DNA of 63,049 nt from a virus. Positions 30,722-40,964 of the stretch are shown piece by piece. The translations under genes were made by a program, and so were the position numbers. The stretch is from the IMG/VR virus record IMGVR_UViG_3300027782_000082, positions 1 through 63,049 of that record; one strand, given 5' to 3'. How positions within the stretch are numbered: position 1 is the stretch's first letter; each line of letters starts with the position of its first letter. Under the pieces are notes generated by a model. It did no database searches. It was not told the DNA's origin and was given only the letters and a program-made list of their open reading frames with translations.

Positions 30722-33700
30722 TTACGCTGGAACAAAATAGCCGCGTCCTTCTTTCAAGAAAACTGCTTCTCGGGTGGTGCTGTTCAACAATGTTAGCGTT
30801 TCTTCGTTCCATTGCGGATACAGCGCATTTTGCCAGTTTTTCAGCTCACTAGGTGTAGGAACTTGGTTTTGCTGTCCACCATCGTACACCCTACGACCAA
30901 CAGTTTGAGGTAGTACAGGTGTTCCTAGTGTACCACGTACCAGTCGCTTGATTGTGTTTCCGTCAATTTCCCAGAACTCAACACGCTCACGAGCGAGCCA
31001 TACTACTCCTGGCTTGCCGTTTACTGGATCTGGTCGGGTCAATACCGATGCATCATCTAGCTGTATTTCAGTGGCAGTTTCATTTGCTGTTGCTGTGACT
31101 GTAGTAGATGCCGCGTTGTTGTATCTGTAAACTGTTGTTCCGCCCAGGATATCCATATGATATCTCCAGGCCACTGTGCTGTTATTTACAATCCTGCCGC
31201 TGGCATTGTTTATCACACGTATTTCCACGCTTTCGCCTGGGCTCAACGCTACCATTTCTTCTGGCCAACGATCCCATTCAGGCTGATAGAAAGCATTACC
31301 ATCTACGATTGCCTGTAGTGCTTCCGGCTGTACACCAAAGCTATGCCCTGCAATGATTGTGTCAATCAATGCTTCGTAGCCTGGCTGTTCCATATCCCAC
31401 AGATAGTTTTTCATGCGAGACACACGCTCGCCAGTTGCTGGTAGTAATCCTTCTGCTGTGAAGTCAAAATCCCAAGGATTACGATCCCACCCTTCCTGCA
31501 AATGCCCAAACGGATGTCCGTCAATGTAGTAGCCTTGCCATGTTTGATCACCATGGCGGCCATAACGCATGACAATTTTACCAGTGTGTGAATCTTCAAA
31601 CGACACTTCAACATTGTCTTTGATCTGATCTACTTCGGTTTGATTCAATATCTTTGTATGGTATGGCTTGACTTCATTGATGAAGTCTGTCAGAACATTG
31701 TCGTCGTTACGCAAATACTCCTTGCGGAAATATGCCGTTGCTGCCAGTGGTTCAGTGCTGACTCGCTCAACGTCAACATAGCTGGACTTTCTGATCCAAT
31801 GACAAGATGGATTCTGGCGCAGTACTTCTTTTGCCAATGCAAAGAAAACAACATTGTAATGCACTTGAGCTGAATCAACAAACACATCTTCTCTAAGAGC
31901 TGTTATGATTTCAAACAGCTCTACAAAAGGATAGGCATCCCAGCGTAGACTATCCCATGGACTCGCATCCCATAAATCCTGCGCCTTGGCCAGATCAAAT
32001 AATTTCTTGCTCAAGTGTATAGTGCCGTTTTCCTGGAATACCAGCTTCCAGCCATCTACTGATTTTTCCCAGACATTTTTAAGTTGTTGTTCGCCTAGCA
32101 ATACTTCTACATAGTCCCCGACTTTTGCTGTGCTATAATTGTATAACTCGGTTCCTGTAGTCAATACTGCTACTGGAATCTTGTTGCTATCAAAACTAGA
32201 ATCTGCGTAGTCAACATAATCCCAGTAGGTAGAAATATCATATGAGAAAGACGGGTCGTTGGTTGCAATGACTCTGCTCAGTCTGTTGTTCCATCCAACA
32301 ATGGATGTTACATTTACTTTGGCTAATTCTCTATTGGCAACATTTACAAATATACGAATAGCTTCAATACGATCATTTAACCAGCTTTGCTGTGTTGGTC
32401 GTATTTCGTTGCCATAACGATTGTACTTGTGCCTGCTGTAATCAGGAACACTCTTTCCTTGTATCTCTGAAATCTTGTCTGCTTCAACTAAGCGGAAATC
32501 CCAGAGACGCTGCCATGGTTGTGAAGCAAACGCAACAAAACTACCATCTTCAAATGCCACATCAGATGCCAGGAAGTCTCTAAATGCACGATAGTAATTT
32601 CCGTCGTATCTTACAACTGCACCACGGCCATAGTTGGTTCCAATTTGATAATTGCTCACGTCATAGATAGTTTCTGACTGATCTTCGCCAATGATACTGT
32701 CTCGCATGCGGATATGCAACCAATCAGACACTGTGGATGTGATGTCATTTTCTTTCATCAACAACCACTGGTCATGTGAGTCACTATTGCCATCAGTTTC
32801 GATTCGTAGCACAGCACCTTTTTTACCCAGTAACTTGCCTACACCGCTCAACAATATGGCATTTTTCTGCAATCCAGCAAACCACATCGCACCGCTCACA
32901 CGTGGATTGCCAACAACCGATGCAATCTGTGTCACATTGAATTTGTTTGATGTCAGCGGAATGCCCGCAGTTGCACGGGTGTAAACCTGTGCCGATGAAA
33001 TGCTTGTGGATTTTTGTGCTACTGATTGGATATTGGTTCTTGTTGAATATGTGCGATCCATACCCGATACCCAGAAATAGTAGAACGTGCGTAGCACACC
33101 CTTCTTGTCTTTTTCTTCACGCTCGCACCAGAAGTATTTGTTTTCTCCGTTGACTGTTTTATGATAAGGTGTACCAGTAACTGATTCAAAGTCAACCAAG
33201 AATCCAGTACGTGCTGACTCAACCCATTGTGCAGGAGGGATGACGCTTTTTACCCATTCATATATTTGTACTGTGCTACCTGGGAACTGTTTGCCCCACT
33301 GGAATGCTTTTTCTCTAGTCCTGCCTTGATAATAATCATAGTAACGTACAGCACTCAGATCCCACCACACTTCGCCCTGATGTTCGTCAAACCATGCAAA
33401 TCGAGGACGTACACTATACCCTTCCTGATCCTCTAGGTCTGCATTGGTATAGCTGGCAGGGTCATCATGTTCTTTCCAGTTTATAAATGTGTCTACGTAT
33501 GCTGGTAATACCCCAGCTGCTGGATCATATGGATTTAGTGTTGCCAGCACAGTATTTGTTTCGTAGTCAACGATTTCAACATTGGTAATACGACTGTGGT
33601 CAACAATGTCGCCTAGTGCTCGATCAAATATAAACGGAATGTGATTGAATGTGCCAGCACGTTTACCAAATGAGTTCACAGTATCCAGCAATGCTATCGC

Positions 33701-36700
33701 ATCTGAATCGCGCTTGAGCCTGGATGCATATCCCATTGCTACCATCATTAGTTCTCTCGACGAGAATGGCTTTATGCCTATCATGTGGTATTCAACTAAT
33801 GGATTTCCGTCGGCATCTTCAGTATCATTTTGCAATGCAAACATACCTGTACCGTTGTAATCCAATAGCACATTCCTGTTGGCATAGATTTTTCCTCTAA
33901 AGAACCAGGAGTCTTGTGCAAACAAATACTGATAATCAGTATACGACCAGATTTTCTTTGCAATCTTAGCAAGGTCTAATGTAGTAGCCGAACCGTTGGT
34001 TGTTGAATCAACTTCAGCAACAAATGCAATGCACTCGTCGGCAAACATGGTATTGATTGCTGCCGCGGCCAGTGTGCCGCTGGTGTAAATTTTTTCTGCT
34101 AATACCCATGCACAGTCATTGAACTGACGGAATATGATTCCGTTCAATGCTTCTGCTACAGTAATTGATGGAAGGTCTGTTGGCAATACTGTTGGCCCAG
34201 TCACATTCAATGCTGCCAAGCTGACTGGACAGGTGTCCGTCAATGCAAGGGTGCCAGCATCCAGTTTCATGAATGTGGCAAGCAATATACCGATTGCAAA
34301 CAACCATGGCATATTTTCTTCGCCACTTGCTTGCCACTGATGTAGCACATTGTCAGCATTAAAATCGTAGAATACCAAGCCTCTGTTGTCAGATGGAATA
34401 TCATTGTTTGTGAATAAAGAATAATTTCCCTTATAGGTATACGCACTGGGCTCGTTAACACGATCATCAATATAAGCCATCTGACCATTGGCCCATTCGT
34501 AGCCTGGATCCAATATACTGGCATTCATTTCGTCTACTGTGTAGAAATGAGTGTGTTTGACTACAAAAAGTTTTCCGTCTGCAGATGTGTTTCCAGGTGG
34601 AAATTCTGGAACAACAAAGTCTAGAGGATTATATTTCAACTCAATGAAGAATGATTCTGTATCTCTGATGGTGGTTACTTTGTAGTATCCGTTGACATCT
34701 TTCTTCTCTGTGCTTAGTATCAGTACCCAGTCTCCAACTGACAAGTTATGCTTGACGCCTGGAAGCATTTCACATAATGGATGATAAGGATCGTCAAACG
34801 TGCCAGCGCATAGTTCTTTGATACCAAGATTCTTATCCATGGTTTGTAGCACAGTCCAGTCTTTAACATCATTGGACTCTGGTGTTTTGTTTGCTAACCA
34901 AATGCTTGGCAAATACAGTTCTTCAATGGCCAGCCAATCAGCCGGATCAAATGTTGTTTTGGCCAAGTGTGAGTAATTTGCTTTGTACAGCTGACCTTTA
35001 TATCTCACACGATCTCCTTCATCGTATGGCAACTTTGTTGACCAGCTTTCAATAGCAGACATTTCTCCAAGTATGTCATCAGCAATGTCAATTTCATACA
35101 GCTGATCCACATCCATGAACTTGTAATCAGTTTCTATGCGATCTGGAATACCAGCTTGCGGCAAGTCTGTTTCTCTAACTGATTTTGATCGTATAGGCAA
35201 CTCAAAGTCACGTGGGTATTTTACCCAACGGCTGTCGTTTGGTCCCAGCAGGTCAATGATGTTATCTGCTGCCTTATCAACGTATGTTTCGTAATAGGTG
35301 TTTTCCCTAAATGGCGGTATCACACGCACAGTTATCAGATCCAGTAGTGTCTCTCTAGTGTCTGCGGGGATTTGAATTTCCCATGTGGACTTTTCGCCAG
35401 TAGTGCCAAAATCTCCCATACGGAACATCCAATTTTCTCGTACGGTGATACCTGGGGGTACAGACAGTGAGGATGATGACAAGTCGCCTAAAATTCCTTT
35501 AGTAAATTTGTCGATGATATTTGGTGTACCTTTTCGTCGCAGGCTTCCTGCTTGGAATTGGTCAATGGTATCTTTACTGAACCCAGCTGCCAGCAATGCA
35601 TCTTCTGGACGCGATAGTCCCAACTGACTTTTCTTTAGATTGCGTATCCAAGGATTAGAACTACGGTTTTCAACAGTGATATAGTCATCACCAATTTCTC
35701 TTGATATAGTGTCAAGATTTGACCCAATACCAGATTCGCCTATCAAGTAACCATGTCCTTCTGGACGACCATTCCAGTTGGTTGTGCGTTTGCCTTGCGC
35801 ACGTAGTCTAGGAATGATCAATCCAAACAAGTAATCATTGATCTGATCATTGAAAATAGTAGTGTCATTGAAAACAACAGCATGGGTATATTCTTCAAGG
35901 CCGCAACGCACAAAGTATATGCCAATGCCTGGGCGGCTCTTGATAGTGGTTTCTTCGTCTTCTCTTACCACTTCAGTGTCTTTGAAATCAATTCGTCGGC
36001 TATTTTCATCCAGCAAATAAGTTCTGCTCAAGAACGTGGTGTCAAGACGACCAAAGAATCGTGTGGAATGTGACAACACAAGATTTTGTGCTGCCGGGCT
36101 TAGTGCAATTTGAGTATTTGCCTGCCAGCGTGTCTGACTCCAGGTTGCAAACTCCCGTGCGCTATAACTCCAATCAAGGATGTCATCCTGTGTTGGCGCA
36201 GTATCCTCAAACTTCCAGCCTTGAGACTCAAGGTAATGTCCATAACCCAACAAGAAGTTGATCACTTCCTGCCTTGTCATCAGCACAGTACCATAGTCAA
36301 GATATGATATCACAGTCTCAAAGGTTGTGTACTTTTTATATGTGATACTTCCTACTTCAACTGGTATGCTTGGGCCGCTGGCCTTTACTGCATAGTAAGG
36401 AAAATAAGTTGATATGTTATCAAAACCCTGGATCCTATATCCGCCTGCATCATCTACGATCACCTTGACACCGCTGTAGGTTAGCACAACGCTGGGGCTG
36501 GTATTTTTCAAGCTGATCGCATAATCTTCTTGTGGAATACGATTGCCTTTTTCTTGTTCAATTAAAATATCTGCCACGAAGTCCAAGCTGGTCGCATCAA
36601 GGAATCCATTGGCAGTCCATTGCAACCTACTCTTGACATTACGGATCTCACTGATAATACTTTGCAAAACGTCCGCGCTTAGACTGGATGCTAATTCACT

Positions 36701-39700
36701 GATCAGCATGCCAAATCCTGGTACAATGTCTGCGCTTGTTTCTCTATGTTGATTTGCTGTGGCCCATGCTACTATCTTTTGATTGGTTCTATCAACATTG
36801 AGTGTGTTATCAAGTATGCCTGGAACAAGCCTAGGGCCTTCCCATACTGATTCCAAATACTCTGGGCCACCAGATAGCAATAGCCAATTTGCATAAGAGA
36901 ACGCAAACTCACTGCTTCTACGCCATGCAAGTTCCTGTGTGCCGATGTTGCCAAATGTCCAATCATCGATTGTTGCATCACTAGTAGTAATAGTGGTCTC
37001 GTCATACCAACCAGCCGCAACTGGATTGCGTAGCGTTCCGTCGGTATCTACTGGCAAGAAAGGTGCATCAGGTCCTGTCAGATATTCTATATCATGCTTG
37101 ATAGAACTGTTTGTATCAACATCTGGAAATGGCGTGTTGCTCCTATTGCCAATGGTCAATGCCGCAATCAATCTGACTCGTTTAACAGGATCAGTCCAGC
37201 TGTACATCGAATCCCAGTTGCTTGGCTTGCGAGCAAACCCCAGCATTTCCCAAGGATGTGTGTCTGGTCGGTCCGTGCCATACACATGTCGATATATGTC
37301 TCTCCAGCTGCCATAACGATTTCCATCAACAGCATCAAATACAGAATAGTTATATGTCAGTGGGCGGCCAATTATATGACCAAGGTTTGGTGTTTCCACA
37401 ATCTTGTGCTCGTTTGACCATGTTAGCCAAGCATCTTCAAGATAAGAGTTCAGTTCTGCTCTGTTATACCAAGTCTGACGCATCTTTCGAGGCTGGTGCT
37501 TGGCCAATAATATCTCTGCACGTTCGCCACGTGCTTTACCAATGCTACTGGCAACACGACGCTCAAATTCCAGCAACATGTCATCGCGGAAGTCACCCCA
37601 GGCTGGTGTCAAACTGCCATCGTGTCCTTGGATGAATAACACGTCTGGCCCTTGATATGTGGTATCAGTGTAGTACTCAGGATGATACCATGGTGTGATG
37701 CCCATCTTGGCAGGTGTTGGCGGTACATAACTCACACGTGTTTTCTTGAATACACAGATCTTGAACTGGCACGGAGTGTCAAACTCTGCAGAAATATGCA
37801 CAGTCTTTGCGGTCTGGTCAATGTCGTAATCTTTTGTGTATGTTAGTATGCGCCAGGCTGTGTCATTGTAATTCTTATAGTAAACGTACACATGATCTGT
37901 TGATATTTCGCCAAGCTCTGCTGTACTTGGTATCTCGCACTCATAATCCACAAAAGAAGCAGCCAGGCCGCCATTTAATATGATAATTGGTGGAGTAGGG
38001 TCGGCGTCTTCACCGTCAACAATATCAACCACTGTTGGATCTGTATCGTCACCATCAATCTCCAACTGCGCCGTGGAATCAGCAAAGGTGTAGATTTTTT
38101 CAGCGTCAGGTGTACCCCACATGACCATGTGGCTGTGTGCATATCTAAATGATTCGTTTCGTCCCACAAATATGTCTGACAATGCTTTGTCAACGGATGC
38201 CTGTACATTTGAAATATCTTGGTCCAGGTATAGTCTTTCAATTTTTTGTATGAACTTCAATTTGAAATTAGCATAGGCTTTTCTGGCATCTTCCAGCAAG
38301 GGAAATGCTGAACCTGTTTCGCCCGAGCGCATCATCCAGAAGTATCTATTGGCAGGGGAGTCATGCAATAGTATGTTGTTGCCCGGCGATGTTCTGGTTT
38401 CTGTAAACATCCAGTCGTTATCACCAAATGAATTGTTGTACCCTTCGGCTTCGGCAAATCTAGGATATTGCGAATTTGCATGGTAGGTATCTACAACAAA
38501 TCGCGGAATCAATGTCTTGGCGATTGACGAACGGAAATGTTCAAAGAACTGGCCGTAAGATCCTTTCGATACTATTTCATTGTATGGATTTTTAGACAAG
38601 TTTGAAATGTCAACATTGCGATTAACTGATGTCAGCATGCTGCCGTTAGTAACCACGTCAACAATATCTCCGGATGCAAGCCCAAGTACTTTTATGCCTA
38701 GCACAGGTGTGGTGTATGCATCTACACCGCCTTCATATGCTATTCTCCACTGGCTGGGGTCTTGTTCTTTGCCATTTACCAGCACACGTGGATGTCGGAT
38801 GTCATCACGACGCCTACCAACCACGCGAGCTATGTTATATCTTCCTTCTCCAATTCGCCATTTGATTATGTAATCTCCTGGGCGGCAGTCTTGTGGATCA
38901 TAAGATACTTTTTCATCAAACAAACTGGCAGGTAGTGGCACTTCAACATCAGTGGTATCAATGAACACAACTCCGCGCTGGTTTGCCACACGCAATCTAC
39001 GTCCTGTATAGTTAAAGATTTTACCATTTTTTATCTTTGAAACGATGATGTCATCATACCACTCTTGCGCCGGACGATCTGAATACACTTCTTCCACTAG
39101 GTAATCTTTGTAACCATCTGTGCTCAATGTCATTGGCATGGCGATGTTCCAGGTGTATGTTGGATCAAATACCCATTGTTCGCCGATCAATGACAAAGTG
39201 CCAGAGCTATCAATTATGTCATCTGTGACTGTGACCGAGTACTCTTTCTTGACAGAAAAACACTCGCTGATGGGTTCCCATCCAGCATTGTACTTCCAAA
39301 TTGGATCAATTACTTTGTCAATGTTCCATTCTCTAAAGTAACTGAAAGAACTGATATCTCTAAGAGCATTGACCGGTACGCCTTCACTTCTTTTGTAGAT
39401 CTCAGCAATGTAGTTGGTAAAAGATATTGCACCAATGTTGTTGGCCAGACTATTCTTGTAACTGCTATCATATGCAATCGACAGATTTAATTCTCGGTCG
39501 TATGTGGTTCCTTTGGTATAGCCAAATATTTGGCTACCGCTGAATGCCGCAACATCATACTGTTCAATCGGGGTTCCGTTACCATCAAACAATCTAAACA
39601 GTGGTGCTTGTCCCCTGACTTCTAGTTGCTGGGCTTTTACCCAAGATGTACCGTTATACCAATATGTCAGACCAAAATTTGGTCCATCTAATACCAATAC

Positions 39701-40963
39701 AGATGCACCTGTTACAGGCGCCGCGTCACTGGCAGGTATGAACTCAACTCCAAAGTCAACTCCGGTAGCAATGAATGTTTTATTCTTGATCGCTGGGTCG
39801 CCGCCAAGGAATATCACTCTTGCATTTTCTGGTACAGGTACTCCGTCAATTACCGGGTTCACTATGCCATTGAGGCCGTTCAATGAGCTAACACTATCAG
39901 TTAACAATGTCACATGCTTCTTGCCAAGGTGGCCGTGATTCCACATGTCTATGTCAGAATAAAACTCAACGATTGGCCTTGCGGCACGATCGTTGATGTT
40001 CAATACATCACCATCAGCGATGTCCAAGAACCTGGCTACTTCAAACGCAGTTTGCTCATGTATCCAGCGATTCGTACGACTCCATACATTGTAGTTGGCG
40101 CTACCCATTGCAATGGTAACATATTGCTTTCCGCCTGGTGTTAACACATCTGTGTCCCAGCGATTCCTGTCCCAATTCTTGTTGTCCCATGGTAGTGGCG
40201 CAAGTATGGAAATCAAGCTCAACGGATTTGCATATAGCTCAAATGGCAGTAGCTTGATACTTGATCCAACCCCAGACACGATATAATACTTTGGATCCGT
40301 GCTGTCGGATGGAATAGTTAGATACTCAGTTGACTCTTCCCATATTCCTAGATCTCTCTGTACGAAATATATTTTCATACCATTGCGCAATGTCAGCTTG
40401 CGGCCATTGGCTTGAGTGTTTGTGACATAGTAGGCTTTGCCTACTATATCTGTGCCGATGTTGACTATGTCCAGTTCGCCATCATCGTTGCGCCCTGCTT
40501 CTAGTGCAATGGTTGGTAGATCAAACGGAAGCCAATAATAGTTCTGGAAATTTACAAACTTGTCTGGATCAATCTTGGGGGAAAAACCATAGGTTTTTCC
40601 AGTGAGCTGTTTTGCATCCTTGAGAGGAATATTTTCTCTGACGGTGAGTTCTTCTCTGATGTCAACTATGTCACCTACCACTTCGCCAGCTGTAATTCCC
40701 ATCTCATAACGATTGCCGTTAGTTAGGTATATATCTGAGGCTCGTCGTAGTTTGCCATTAGCACTACCAATGTATCCATCAAACGATTCCAGCGTGCCTT
40801 TGCTGGTCAGGTCTCCCAACAAAGCATTGATATACTTTTTGTTACGAGTTGTCCTGTGTACACCTGGCAGTAGACCAGATACGTTTACAGTCGCTGGCGG
40901 CACCTTACTACTACCTGGATAGGTTTGATAAGACGTTGTTATCTTTTTATTTTTGCTAGCCAT
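30722..40963 (-). CDS. Giant virion structural protein (3413 aa), baseplate/tail-fibre region
   Basis: A 3413-residue protein directly after the gp6-like gene (1-nt gap), where T4 carries gp7 and other large wedge/fibre genes. It is several times longer than T4 gp7 (1032 aa). It is rich in Trp, Tyr and Asp and mostly beta, with repeated wedge-like segments (VNFQNYYWLPFDLP, NNIGAISFTNYIAEIYK). Two modules resemble chitin/carbohydrate-binding repeats: GDRVRYKGQLYKA near 1984 and GAVVRYDGNYYRAF near 2781. Residues about 2210-2350 resemble a degenerate D,D-carboxypeptidase (S11) domain. FINEVKPYHTKIL near 3120 recurs in large structural proteins of T4-like phages. Likely a tail-surface or baseplate-periphery protein; exact role unknown. 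Confidence 0.8.
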   Translation of the reverse strand: MASKNKKITTSYQTYPGSSKVPPATVNVSGLLPGVHRTTRNKKYINALLGDLTSKGTLESFDGYIGSANGKLRRASDIYLTNGNRYEMGITAGEVVGDIVDIREELTVRENIPLKDAKQLTGKTYGFSPKIDPDKFVNFQNYYWLPFDLPTIALEAGRNDDGELDIVNIGTDIVGKAYYVTNTQANGRKLTLRNGMKIYFVQRDLGIWEESTEYLTIPSDSTDPKYYIVSGVGSSIKLLPFELYANPLSLISILAPLPWDNKNWDRNRWDTDVLTPGGKQYVTIAMGSANYNVWSRTNRWIHEQTAFEVARFLDIADGDVLNINDRAARPIVEFYSDIDMWNHGHLGKKHVTLLTDSVSSLNGLNGIVNPVIDGVPVPENARVIFLGGDPAIKNKTFIATGVDFGVEFIPASDAAPVTGASVLVLDGPNFGLTYWYNGTSWVKAQQLEVRGQAPLFRLFDGNGTPIEQYDVAAFSGSQIFGYTKGTTYDRELNLSIAYDSSYKNSLANNIGAISFTNYIAEIYKRSEGVPVNALRDISSFSYFREWNIDKVIDPIWKYNAGWEPISECFSVKKEYSVTVTDDIIDSSGTLSLIGEQWVFDPTYTWNIAMPMTLSTDGYKDYLVEEVYSDRPAQEWYDDIIVSKIKNGKIFNYTGRRLRVANQRGVVFIDTTDVEVPLPASLFDEKVSYDPQDCRPGDYIIKWRIGEGRYNIARVVGRRRDDIRHPRVLVNGKEQDPSQWRIAYEGGVDAYTTPVLGIKVLGLASGDIVDVVTNGSMLTSVNRNVDISNLSKNPYNEIVSKGSYGQFFEHFRSSIAKTLIPRFVVDTYHANSQYPRFAEAEGYNNSFGDNDWMFTETRTSPGNNILLHDSPANRYFWMMRSGETGSAFPLLEDARKAYANFKLKFIQKIERLYLDQDISNVQASVDKALSDIFVGRNESFRYAHSHMVMWGTPDAEKIYTFADSTAQLEIDGDDTDPTVVDIVDGEDADPTPPIIILNGGLAASFVDYECEIPSTAELGEISTDHVYVYYKNYNDTAWRILTYTKDYDIDQTAKTVHISAEFDTPCQFKICVFKKTRVSYVPPTPAKMGITPWYHPEYYTDTTYQGPDVLFIQGHDGSLTPAWGDFRDDMLLEFERRVASSIGKARGERAEILLAKHQPRKMRQTWYNRAELNSYLEDAWLTWSNEHKIVETPNLGHIIGRPLTYNYSVFDAVDGNRYGSWRDIYRHVYGTDRPDTHPWEMLGFARKPSNWDSMYSWTDPVKRVRLIAALTIGNRSNTPFPDVDTNSSIKHDIEYLTGPDAPFLPVDTDGTLRNPVAAGWYDETTITTSDATIDDWTFGNIGTQELAWRRSSEFAFSYANWLLLSGGPEYLESVWEGPRLVPGILDNTLNVDRTNQKIVAWATANQHRETSADIVPGFGMLISELASSLSADVLQSIISEIRNVKSRLQWTANGFLDATSLDFVADILIEQEKGNRIPQEDYAISLKNTSPSVVLTYSGVKVIVDDAGGYRIQGFDNISTYFPYYAVKASGPSIPVEVGSITYKKYTTFETVISYLDYGTVLMTRQEVINFLLGYGHYLESQGWKFEDTAPTQDDILDWSYSAREFATWSQTRWQANTQIALSPAAQNLVLSHSTRFFGRLDTTFLSRTYLLDENSRRIDFKDTEVVREDEETTIKSRPGIGIYFVRCGLEEYTHAVVFNDTTIFNDQINDYLFGLIIPRLRAQGKRTTNWNGRPEGHGYLIGESGIGSNLDTISREIGDDYITVENRSSNPWIRNLKKSQLGLSRPEDALLAAGFSKDTIDQFQAGSLRRKGTPNIIDKFTKGILGDLSSSSLSVPPGITVRENWMFRMGDFGTTGEKSTWEIQIPADTRETLLDLITVRVIPPFRENTYYETYVDKAADNIIDLLGPNDSRWVKYPRDFELPIRSKSVRETDLPQAGIPDRIETDYKFMDVDQLYEIDIADDILGEMSAIESWSTKLPYDEGDRVRYKGQLYKANYSHLAKTTFDPADWLAIEELYLPSIWLANKTPESNDVKDWTVLQTMDKNLGIKELCAGTFDDPYHPLCEMLPGVKHNLSVGDWVLILSTEKKDVNGYYKVTTIRDTESFFIELKYNPLDFVVPEFPPGNTSADGKLFVVKHTHFYTVDEMNASILDPGYEWANGQMAYIDDRVNEPSAYTYKGNYSLFTNNDIPSDNRGLVFYDFNADNVLHQWQASGEENMPWLFAIGILLATFMKLDAGTLALTDTCPVSLAALNVTGPTVLPTDLPSITVAEALNGIIFRQFNDCAWVLAEKIYTSGTLAAAAINTMFADECIAFVAEVDSTTNGSATTLDLAKIAKKIWSYTDYQYLFAQDSWFFRGKIYANRNVLLDYNGTGMFALQNDTEDADGNPLVEYHMIGIKPFSSRELMMVAMGYASRLKRDSDAIALLDTVNSFGKRAGTFNHIPFIFDRALGDIVDHSRITNVEIVDYETNTVLATLNPYDPAAGVLPAYVDTFINWKEHDDPASYTNADLEDQEGYSVRPRFAWFDEHQGEVWWDLSAVRYYDYYQGRTREKAFQWGKQFPGSTVQIYEWVKSVIPPAQWVESARTGFLVDFESVTGTPYHKTVNGENKYFWCEREEKDKKGVLRTFYYFWVSGMDRTYSTRTNIQSVAQKSTSISSAQVYTRATAGIPLTSNKFNVTQIASVVGNPRVSGAMWFAGLQKNAILLSGVGKLLGKKGAVLRIETDGNSDSHDQWLLMKENDITSTVSDWLHIRMRDSIIGEDQSETIYDVSNYQIGTNYGRGAVVRYDGNYYRAFRDFLASDVAFEDGSFVAFASQPWQRLWDFRLVEADKISEIQGKSVPDYSRHKYNRYGNEIRPTQQSWLNDRIEAIRIFVNVANRELAKVNVTSIVGWNNRLSRVIATNDPSFSYDISTYWDYVDYADSSFDSNKIPVAVLTTGTELYNYSTAKVGDYVEVLLGEQQLKNVWEKSVDGWKLVFQENGTIHLSKKLFDLAKAQDLWDASPWDSLRWDAYPFVELFEIITALREDVFVDSAQVHYNVVFFALAKEVLRQNPSCHWIRKSSYVDVERVSTEPLAATAYFRKEYLRNDDNVLTDFINEVKPYHTKILNQTEVDQIKDNVEVSFEDSHTGKIVMRYGRHGDQTWQGYYIDGHPFGHLQEGWDRNPWDFDFTAEGLLPATGERVSRMKNYLWDMEQPGYEALIDTIIAGHSFGVQPEALQAIVDGNAFYQPEWDRWPEEMVALSPGESVEIRVINNASGRIVNNSTVAWRYHMDILGGTTVYRYNNAASTTVTATANETATEIQLDDASVLTRPDPVNGKPGVVWLARERVEFWEIDGNTIKRLVRGTLGTPVLPQTVGRRVYDGGQQNQVPTPSELKNWQNALYPQWNEETLTLLNSTTREAVFLKEGRGYFVPA

Positions 40964-40964
40964 G

